IMG/VR virus record: IMGVR_UViG_3300048832_000028
Location: 1 to 44,639 of that record
Direction: 5' to 3' (one strand)
DNA length: 44,639 nucleotides
From: a virus
Both the position numbers and the translations under genes were made by a program. Each line of letters begins with the position of its first letter. Positions within the stretch are counted from its first letter, which is position 1. The notes beneath the pieces were generated by a model that was not told the DNA's origin, ran no database searches, and saw only the letters and a program-made list of their open reading frames with translations. Below are positions 40,099 to 44,639 of the stretch, in pieces.

Positions 40099-40416
40099 AT
40101 GCCAGATGAGCGACAGAGCTTCTACCTCGCGAGCTTCGGCGCGAGCCAGGCCGACAAACTCACCATCGACCCCGATGACCCCCAGTGGTACATCATCGGC
40201 GCGGAGATCAACTACGGGGATGCTTTGCTCTTCTGCGACCACTGCGAGGAGCGTATTCCGGAAGCCTACCCGCTCGATGACCCTCTTGTGATGTGTGAGG
40301 TATGCGGGCAGGACGTCCTTCGAAGCGCCGCGACCTACCGCCCGACCGACGACGGCAGCCGGCCGCTGTGCCCGTCATGCCTCGAGCTCTCGCGCGACGA
40401 CAACCCGGAGGAATGA
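40099..40416 (+). CDS. Zinc-ribbon protein, first gene of the early operon
   Basis: 105 aa from ATG 40099 with GAGGAGG 9 bases upstream. CDHCEERIPEAYPL, MCEVCGQDVL and PLCPSCLEL give three CxxC half-sites, so two zinc sites may form. First 45 residues are acidic and beta-like (YIIGAEINYGDALLF). As the first product from the operator-controlled promoter it could be an early host-takeover adaptor, which is inferred only. Confidence 0.72.
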   Translation: MPDERQSFYLASFGASQADKLTIDPDDPQWYIIGAEINYGDALLFCDHCEERIPEAYPLDDPLVMCEVCGQDVLRSAATYRPTDDGSRPLCPSCLELSRDDNPEE

Positions 40417-40419
40417 ACC

Positions 40420-40731
40420 ATGCGCGACCGTACCGAAACCATCCGTGAGCGCCCCTACCTCGGACGCGGTTACATCGGCCAGAACACGCCCCACGTCTGG
40501 ACCTTCACTACGCGCAAGCGCTCCGGCGCCTACGTCGTCGATCATGGCTTCTGGATTTTCACCAATCGGCCGATATCAGAACGGGAGGCGACCCTCGAGG
40601 CCGTCAAGCTCGCCGGGAGCGCCCGTATCACCTCCGCCGTCCCCTACCTCGCCCACGTCACGACCCACCAACGCAAGTGGCGCGAGTACCTCTCCAGCTA
40701 CTCCGCCCACGTGCCCAGTTACCAGGTCTAG
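40420..40731 (+). CDS. Hypothetical basic protein
   Basis: 103 aa from ATG 40420, close behind the first gene (3-base gap) after GGAGG. Strand-rich middle (HVWTFTTRKRSGAYVVDHG) and basic C-terminal helices (TTHQRKWREYLSSYSAHV). No known motif. Likely an early nucleic-acid- or protein-binding factor; function unknown. Confidence 0.68.
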   Translation: MRDRTETIRERPYLGRGYIGQNTPHVWTFTTRKRSGAYVVDHGFWIFTNRPISEREATLEAVKLAGSARITSAVPYLAHVTTHQRKWREYLSSYSAHVPSYQV

Positions 40732-40742
40732 AGGAGGACCCC

Positions 40743-40871
40743 GTGAGCATCGACCACAAGACCCAGCGCGACCGCGCCCGCAAGCGCAAGCTCCAGAACG
40801 ACCGCAAGCGCGTGCAGATCGCCCGGCGCCGGCTCCGCCGGATCGCCACACTGACCCTGAACGCCGACTGA
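40743..40871 (+). CDS. Short highly basic peptide
   Basis: 42 aa from GTG 40743, with AGAGGAGG upstream. About one third is Arg/Lys (RDRARKRKLQNDRKRVQIAR), a likely helical nucleic-acid-binding or RNAP-targeting peptide. It is followed by the next gene after GGAGGGG. Length and position suggest a host-interaction peptide, by analogy only. Confidence 0.55.
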   Translation: MSIDHKTQRDRARKRKLQNDRKRVQIARRRLRRIATLTLNAD

Positions 40872-40882
40872 GGAGGGGACCG

Positions 40883-41047
40883 ATGACTCGCAAGGACTAC
40901 ATCAAGATTGCCGAGATTCTCGCGACCGTGACGAATCCCAAGACGCGCCGTGATCTCTGCGTCAAGTTCGGTCGCATGTTCGAGGACGACAACGACCGCT
41001 TCGAGTATGACCGCTTCGCCGCCGCTGTCGAAGAGAGGAAGTCATGA
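40883..41047 (+). CDS. Small hypothetical protein (YIKIAEILA-type)
   Basis: 54 aa from ATG 40883 after GAGGAGGGG. MTRKDYIKIAEILATV then FEYDRFAAAVEERKS gives two helices; such short proteins with KDYxxIAxIL starts are common in actinobacterial phages and mobile elements, but function is unknown. Its stop overlaps the next ATG by 4 bases. Confidence 0.68.
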   Translation: MTRKDYIKIAEILATVTNPKTRRDLCVKFGRMFEDDNDRFEYDRFAAAVEERKS

Positions 41048-41370
41048 CCGACACGACATACAACGGCTGGAGCAACTATGCCACATGGAACGTGAATCTG
41101 TGGCTCGACAACGACGAGGGTTTCTATCACGACCTCGTTTCCCTCACCCACCGCGCCCTCGTCTCCAACACCCCCGAAGAGGCGACCGAGGAACTCGCCG
41201 TGAGTATCCGCTCCTACGTCGAGGCCATATGGGCGCAGCCGTGGAACGACAGTGATGAGACCGGCAGCTTCGGAGACCTCCGCGCCGACGACGGGGACAC
41301 CCTCGAAGATGTCGACTGGGAAGAGATCGCAGCCGCGTGGGTCGACACGTGGAAAGATGAGGAGGACTGA
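41044..41370 (+). CDS. NGWxNYATWNV-family phage/plasmid protein
   Basis: 108 aa from ATG 41044. YNGWSNYATWNVNLWLDNDE is a strongly conserved signature of a small family found in phages and plasmids (DUF7249-like, by memory), of unknown function. C-terminal half is acidic (DVDWEEIAAAWVDTWKDEED). Overlaps the previous gene by 4 bases. May be a host-regulator inhibitor, but no evidence. Confidence 0.78.
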   Translation: MTDTTYNGWSNYATWNVNLWLDNDEGFYHDLVSLTHRALVSNTPEEATEELAVSIRSYVEAIWAQPWNDSDETGSFGDLRADDGDTLEDVDWEEIAAAWVDTWKDEED

Positions 41371-41372
41371 CC

Positions 41373-41609
41373 ATGCAGCCTGAGCTCACATCCCTGCTGG
41401 AGCGCGGATACCCCGCTCACAACCTCCAGGTCCGCGAAGCCCTCACGCATGAGACCGGGATCACCCTCAACGGCAGGCCGGCGCAGATCGTCGGCATGAA
41501 CTGCCAGTATCCGAAGGTGCGAGACGACCTCGACGGCCTGAGCTCGGAATGGTCCTGGGCTTCCGTCCTGCACATCGTCCAGAACGAACGCGGTCGCTTC
41601 GTATCGTGA
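41373..41609 (+). CDS. Small hypothetical protein
   Basis: 78 aa from ATG 41373 after GAGGAG. Mixed fold: helical start (PELTSLLERGYPAHNLQVRE), then strands (GITLNGRPAQIVGMNC) and C-terminal WSWASVLHIVQNERGRF. No recognised motif. It ends just before a hairpin and a new promoter. Confidence 0.65.
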   Translation: MQPELTSLLERGYPAHNLQVREALTHETGITLNGRPAQIVGMNCQYPKVRDDLDGLSSEWSWASVLHIVQNERGRFVS

Positions 41610-41615
41610 CCAAAG

Positions 41616-41648
41616 CCCGGCGCAGGGTTACCCACACCTTGCGCCGGG
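41616..41648 (+). terminator. GC-rich hairpin after 41609 (weak terminator)
   Basis: CCCGGCGCA (41616-41624) pairs with TGCGCCGGG (41640-41648), a 9-bp stem with a 15-base loop. No T-run follows, so termination would be partial or factor-dependent. Its 3' arm overlaps the -35 of the next promoter, so it may act as an operator or attenuator. Confidence 0.45.
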
Positions 41649-41667
41649 TACCATCATGGTGTACAGT
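41639..41667 (+). promoter_or_regulatory. Internal promoter for the HTH gene
   Basis: TTGCGC (41639-41644), 17-base spacer, TACAGT (41662-41667), then AAGGGAGA and ATG 41697. A second start of transcription for the SSB/nuclease half of the early operon. Confidence 0.62.
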
Positions 41668-41696
41668 TGGTGACAAACTACCAAGGGAGAACAGAT

Positions 41697-41918
41697 ATGG
41701 GAAAGGGTATCACCCAAGCCCCGGACGGTTGGCTTACCGTCCAAGACGCTAGCCAGCGCTCCGGGCTGACCGTGGGCGCGATCCGGCAGCGTCTCGAGCC
41801 CGACCACCCCGACCACCTCGAGGGATACGCCTTCCCGACCGCCAACCCCGGCGGGCAGAAGACATGGCGTATCCGCGAGGAGGATTTCACCGCCTGGATG
41901 GAGGCCCACAAGCGATGA
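41697..41918 (+). CDS. Helix-turn-helix protein, excisionase/MerR-like
   Basis: 73 aa, starting MGKGITQAPDGWLTVQDASQ at ATG 41697 (AAGGGAGA upstream). LTVQDASQRSGLTVGAIRQR is a clear helix-turn-helix of the HTH_17/MerR type, followed by PNPGGQKTWRIREEDF, the wing-like region typical of excisionase-like proteins. It may autoregulate its promoter or control another switch. Without an integrase, excisionase function is unsupported. Overlaps the next gene by 4 bases. Confidence 0.8.
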   Translation: MGKGITQAPDGWLTVQDASQRSGLTVGAIRQRLEPDHPDHLEGYAFPTANPGGQKTWRIREEDFTAWMEAHKR

Positions 41919-42088
41919 GCGAACCGCCCGTCTGCCCGCACTGCGGCGGTACCAGTGAGGATATGCTCGGGCTCGACCGTGAGCACTGGCAGTGCCCGTG
42001 TGGGGAAATGCTCGCGGACGATGATCTCGTGGCCCTGCGCACGTTCTGCGCGGAGCGCCGCTACGATGCCAGACTTGAGGAGGTCTGA
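41915..42088 (+). CDS. Zinc-ribbon microprotein
   Basis: 57 aa from ATG 41915. CPHCGGTSEDML and WQCPCGEML supply four Cys ligands, followed by acidic residues and a helix (LVALRTFCAERRY). Overlaps the HTH gene by 4 bases. Function unknown. Confidence 0.68.
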   Translation: MSEPPVCPHCGGTSEDMLGLDREHWQCPCGEMLADDDLVALRTFCAERRYDARLEEV

Positions 42089-42089
42089 C

Positions 42090-42353
42090 GTGGAGCCAAT
42101 CGAGGTAGATGTGAGCGCCGAGAGCGAATCCCGCCTGCGCACAATCTCGTTCAACCGCCCGGTGTACGTCTCGGCTTGCAGCCGGACGAACCTGATCCTG
42201 AGCGCCGAGGAGTATGCAGCCCTCGAGCGCGCCATCGCCGACCGCGCCGCCGAGGAAGCCGCCGCATCGGGTGACGCCCGCCCGTCCTGCCCGGTGTGCG
42301 GCGGTCCCCTGCCCTGCACGTCCTGCCTCACCGACCTGCGGTGCGACCCATGA
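42090..42353 (+). CDS. Hypothetical protein with C-terminal zinc knuckle
   Basis: 87 aa from GTG 42090 after GAGGAGG. Beta-rich start (SAESESRLRTISFNRPVYVS), central helix (SAEEYAALERAIADRAAEE), then SCPVCGGPLPCTSCLTDLRC, two CxxC pairs. Coupled by a 4-base overlap to the membrane microprotein. Function unknown. Confidence 0.68.
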   Translation: MEPIEVDVSAESESRLRTISFNRPVYVSACSRTNLILSAEEYAALERAIADRAAEEAAASGDARPSCPVCGGPLPCTSCLTDLRCDP

Positions 42354-42475
42354 GCGCCCGACGCTGGAAGAGGCGCGCCGATCCGCTGTACGCCGTCGTC
42401 GTCTGGGCCACCTGGTTCGTGATGACGGCCGGCGTGCTGCTCGCGCTCTGCATCCTCCTGACCCTGGCGGCATGA
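42350..42475 (+). CDS. Single-span membrane microprotein
   Basis: 41 aa, basic N-terminus (MSARRWKRRADPLY) then one hydrophobic helix of about 25 residues (VVVWATWFVMTAGVLLALCI), ending LLTLAA. ATG 42350 overlaps the previous stop by 4 bases, and its stop overlaps the next start. A positive-inside N-terminus favours N-in topology. Function unknown. Confidence 0.62.
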   Translation: MSARRWKRRADPLYAVVVWATWFVMTAGVLLALCILLTLAA

Positions 42476-42684
42476 TGGACTGCCACGACGAGCTTCGCCA
42501 GCAGCACGAAGACGACCAGAAGACGGCAGCCTATGCCGAAGAGCTCCAGAGGGACATCTGGTGCCCGTATGAGCAGCCGACCGGCGACCCGCGCTGGCCG
42601 GTGTGCTGCCAGAAAGATGACAAGTACGCCACGCGGCGGCAGTGCGACGCCTGTAAGGTGAGACGATATGGAGGGACGCCGTGA
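42472..42684 (+). CDS. Cys-rich hypothetical protein
   Basis: 70 aa from ATG 42472 (a second ATG directly follows). Helical N-terminus (DELRQQHEDDQKTAAYAEEL), then WCPYEQPTGDPRWPVCCQK and QCDACKVRRYG, four or five Cys that may bind zinc. Overlaps the SSB-like gene by 4 bases, suggesting a replication-related product. Function unknown. Confidence 0.66.
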   Translation: MMDCHDELRQQHEDDQKTAAYAEELQRDIWCPYEQPTGDPRWPVCCQKDDKYATRRQCDACKVRRYGGTP

Positions 42685-43256
42685 GCGACCTACCCGTGAT
42701 CAACGCACAAGTGAAGATCGAGAACGTCAAGGACGTCGAGTATCGCCGCAAGAGCGGGGAGGCGGCGACCTTCAAGGCGCTTGGCATCAAGAACGCAGAC
42801 GGGACCTGGCTCAACATCTCCGTCTTCGACGAGATCTACTTCTCGGACTGCGTGGCCGGCGCCGTGGTCGACGTCGCGTACACCGAGAAGTACGCGACCG
42901 AACCGAACGGGCAGCCGAAGATGTACAACGGCCAGCAGGTTATCTACCGCACCGCAACCTCCGTCCTGCCCGCAAAGCAGGGGGCTCAGAGCACGGCCCC
43001 CGTCGCCCAAGGGAGCCAGAAGGCCCCGTTCGACCCGAACCTGAGCGCACGCCAGACCGCCGCCAACGACTCCACGCAGATCGTCTGCGCCGAAATCCGC
43101 CAGGGCGGCGACACCGAGACGCTCATCCCCGTGTGGGATACGTGGTTCAAGCACATCCTTTCCGCCCTGACCGGCGAGGACATCATCGCCGATGCGCGGG
43201 AGAAGCTCGACGCCGTGGACGAGGACACCGACGACGACATTCCTTTTCTGAGCTGA
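42681..43256 (+). CDS. SSB-like ssDNA-binding protein
   Basis: 191 aa from GTG 42681. First 120 residues are beta-rich (INAQVKIENVKDVEYRRKSG, WLNISVFDEIYFSD), consistent with an OB-fold. C-terminal end DTDDDIPFLS is the acidic DxDDDIPF tail of SSB proteins, which recruits replication partners. Its position before a Cas4-like nuclease and near an initiator supports a replication or recombination role. The tail call is strong; the fold itself is inferred. Confidence 0.78.
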   Translation: MSDLPVINAQVKIENVKDVEYRRKSGEAATFKALGIKNADGTWLNISVFDEIYFSDCVAGAVVDVAYTEKYATEPNGQPKMYNGQQVIYRTATSVLPAKQGAQSTAPVAQGSQKAPFDPNLSARQTAANDSTQIVCAEIRQGGDTETLIPVWDTWFKHILSALTGEDIIADAREKLDAVDEDTDDDIPFLS

Positions 43257-43264
43257 CCCTGGCC

Positions 43265-43300
43265 TAGATCAGGGACACGCTTGCGGTTTTGATATATGTT
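43265..43300 (+). promoter_or_regulatory. Weak promoter and small stem before the nuclease gene
   Basis: GGGACA (43272-43277), 17-base spacer, TATGTT (43295-43300), near CCCTG/CAGGG hairpin arms (about 43257-43274). The -35 is poor, so this is a candidate only. GAGGAGG precedes ATG 43315. Confidence 0.35.
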
Positions 43301-43314
43301 ACTGAGGAGGACGC

Positions 43315-44295
43315 ATGTACCACACGCTGAAGGGGGACTTCCCCACTCTCGCCGAGCTCAGGCACGCCTACCTGAAGAGCGGCGAGGACATGGGGCTCGA
43401 CCCCAAGCACGCCGGGCAGGACGACTGGGAATCCGACCGGCTCCACGCTTCGGAGGTGTCGTTCTGCCCGCGCGCGACCTGCCTGCGCATCATGGGGGCA
43501 CCGAAGAAGACCCAGGGCGCCCTCACGGCAGCGAACGAAGCCCTCATGTTCTGGGTCGCCTACCGCCTCCACTACGTCACCTATGAGGCGATGCAGTGGG
43601 CCGGCATCCTCGTAGCGCACGAGCTCTCGGTGATGGACCCGCCGTGGGCCGGGAGGGTCGACGCGATCATCCGCCCGAACGTGGACGAGGAGGGGACCGT
43701 CCTCTACGACGCCAAGACCGTGCGCCCAAACGCCTTCAAGTTCTCGGAGCAGTTCCCGAAGGAGGACAACTGCATCCAGATCGGCGTCTACGCGACCGTG
43801 AGGCCGGAGAACGAGGCGATCATCGAGTACATCGACAGGGGCGGCAGCAATCCGCCCGTCGAGTGCCGTTTCGCGCTCGACACCTGGCGGCATGAGGCCC
43901 AGCCGAGGATGGACGCGCTCGAGGTCTGGTACAAAGGTGTGGAGGGGCACACCCTGAAGACCGCGACCCTTCCCCCGATCCTGCCGGAGAAGTTCACCGC
44001 GCACTGGCGCAAGGCGTCAGGACAGCCGCGCAAGGAGTTGACCTCGGTCACGTTCGATTGCCCTTGGCAATGCTCCTACTGCGACTACCACCATACCGAC
44101 CCGACCACCGGAAACACGCTGATGGGATCGCCGTGCATCCCCAGCAACCACCCCGTCCTTGAGGTCGCCAAGAAGCTCCCGAAGAAGGACGGCGGAGGAT
44201 GGACGTACTCTGTCCCCGAAGGTCTGGCCGGCAGGTTCGAGAGTTGGTTCGCGGGGCAGCCGCAGGCGATCGACCTCGACCCCCTCACCCTATGA
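43315..44295 (+). CDS. Cas4/RecB-like Fe-S exonuclease
   Basis: 326 aa. N-terminal SEVSFCPRATCLR (C51, C56) and C-terminal CPWQCSYC (C249, C253, C256) are placed as in Cas4/AddB iron-sulphur nucleases. The core motif is GRVDAII (D116), VLYDAKTV (D132, K134) and QIGVYATV (Q155), the PD-(D/E)XK RecB-family set. It would resect or process DNA ends in replication-recombination or counter-defence. There is no CRISPR system nearby. Very strong ribosome binding site. Next microgene overlaps its stop. Confidence 0.82.
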   Translation: MYHTLKGDFPTLAELRHAYLKSGEDMGLDPKHAGQDDWESDRLHASEVSFCPRATCLRIMGAPKKTQGALTAANEALMFWVAYRLHYVTYEAMQWAGILVAHELSVMDPPWAGRVDAIIRPNVDEEGTVLYDAKTVRPNAFKFSEQFPKEDNCIQIGVYATVRPENEAIIEYIDRGGSNPPVECRFALDTWRHEAQPRMDALEVWYKGVEGHTLKTATLPPILPEKFTAHWRKASGQPRKELTSVTFDCPWQCSYCDYHHTDPTTGNTLMGSPCIPSNHPVLEVAKKLPKKDGGGWTYSVPEGLAGRFESWFAGQPQAIDLDPLTL

Positions 44296-44345
44296 CCCCT
44301 GACGGGCACTGTCCGGTGTGCGAGTACGTGAAGGACGGAGCATGA
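44292..44345 (+). CDS. Possible 17-aa CPVC microprotein
   Basis: ATG 44292 overlaps the nuclease stop by 4 bases and its own stop overlaps the next ATG (44342). Reads MTPDGHCPVCEYVKDGA. The coupling at both ends and the CPVC motif common in this genome support real translation, but the size is near the limit. Confidence 0.4.
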   Translation: MTPDGHCPVCEYVKDGA

Positions 44346-44545
44346 CCCTCACCACCAACGAATCCTGGCCAGGCCCACTCCCGCCCGGAACCAAGGTCGA
44401 GCTCGTGCGCCAGACCGCAAGCAGCGTCTTCGTCCGCGTCGGTAGGCGCATCGTCAAGGCAAGTCCCGCGTGGCTGGACTGGCCCGAGTCTGAGCCGTTC
44501 GCGGCGCGGGGACTGAGAACGAACCGGATCGGAGTGATGGGATGA
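44342..44545 (+). CDS. Small hypothetical protein before the repeat genes
   Basis: 67 aa from ATG 44342, ending in the start of the repeat gene (4-base overlap with ATG 44542). SH3-like feel: GPLPPGTKVELVRQTASSVFV then basic residues (RVGRRIVKASPAWLDWPES). No recognised family. Its last codons and junction connect this end of the contig to the gene at position 1. Confidence 0.62.
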   Translation: MTLTTNESWPGPLPPGTKVELVRQTASSVFVRVGRRIVKASPAWLDWPESEPFAARGLRTNRIGVMG

Positions 44546-44639
44546 CTGACTACAAGACCTTCAACGGCACCGCCGGGGCCTACGGTCACGGTGACTACTC
44601 CGACTACATGCCGACCCAGAACGCAGACGGGACGTGGAC
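44542..44639 (+). CDS. 5' end of alanine-rich repeat gene, copy 1 (contig end)
   Basis: 98 bases starting MTDYKTFNGTAGAYG, identical to 360-457 (identity runs from 44539 on). Open at the right edge. It very likely continues, after about 216 missing bases identical to 458-673, into the partial gene at 1-367. Confidence 0.85.
   Translation, partial: MTDYKTFNGTAGAYGHGDYSDYMPTQNADGTW

Noticed and set aside
41616-41648. Strong rho-independent terminator
   Set aside because: No T-run after the stem; kept as a weak candidate only.
41697-41918. Excisionase
   Set aside because: The HTH fits, but no integrase or attachment site is present, so it is called only a DNA-binding HTH protein.
1-44639. Integrase, reverse transcriptase, tRNA genes, insertion sequences
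   Set aside because: I looked for typical motifs (tyrosine recombinase R...HxxR...Y, YxDD, cloverleaf stems, transposase DDE) in the reading frames and gaps and saw none. Lysogeny is therefore not supported.

Overview
This window is a nearly complete genome of a tailed double-stranded DNA phage that behaves as a circular contig. The last 101 bases (44539-44639) match 357-457, and the first 127 bases match 674-800. The simplest reading is one gene split across the contig ends, with a missing stretch that copies 458-673 (about 216 bases). That predicts a circle of about 44.86 kb. The DNA is GC-rich, uses many GTG starts, and packs genes with 4-base stop/start overlaps. Candidate promoters have TTGACA-like -35 and TAnnnT -10 elements. 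A GC-rich bacterial host, perhaps an actinobacterium, would fit, but nothing here identifies the host. I see terminase, portal, an SU10/DUF5309-like capsid protein and a scaffold, with no tape measure, tail tube or sheath. A very large internal-type protein (2686 aa) is present, so short-tailed (podovirus) morphology is the best inference.

Layout. (1) 40.1 kb through the contig ends to 7.08 kb, plus strand: early and accessory genes. These include zinc-ribbon microproteins, an HTH protein, an SSB-like protein, a Cas4-like nuclease, a duplicated alanine-rich repeat gene, a run of coiled-coil genes with recurring C-termini, a PD-(D/E)XK nuclease, a DnaD/O-like initiator with a possible internal origin, an HNH protein, and a lysozyme-plus-holin pair. 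(2) A terminator at 7.10-7.14 kb that can serve both converging strands. (3) 37.4 kb down to 7.16 kb, minus strand: the late operon, in transcription order TerS, TerL, portal, linker, 2686-aa protein, 568-aa protein, scaffold, capsid, decoration-like protein, CxxCxxCC protein, glycosyltransferase-like protein, fibre and collar proteins, a second lysis set with a CHAP endolysin, tail and fibre proteins, a beta-helix protein, repeat proteins and a beta-propeller-like protein. (4) 37.46-38.10 kb, plus strand: two small genes divergent from TerS. (5) 39.45 down to 38.09 kb, minus strand: eight tiny overlapping genes, including a ribbon-helix-helix protein. (6) 39.45-40.10 kb: a divergent non-coding control region with promoters, inverted repeats and short direct repeats.

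How it works together. The early region likely takes over replication using host polymerase, since no DNA polymerase, helicase or RNA polymerase is recognisable. The phage supplies an initiator, an SSB and nucleases. Late transcription from the TerS promoter makes the head, packaging, tail and lysis proteins. No integrase, reverse transcriptase, tRNA or CRISPR array was recognised.

The features most worth a second look are the duplicated 12-bp-repeat gene whose units vary mainly at one residue, the origin-like palindrome plus purine tract inside the initiator gene, the promoter/operator region at 39.5-40.1 kb, the tandem-repeat virion protein at 10.96-11.77 kb, and two independent lysis modules.
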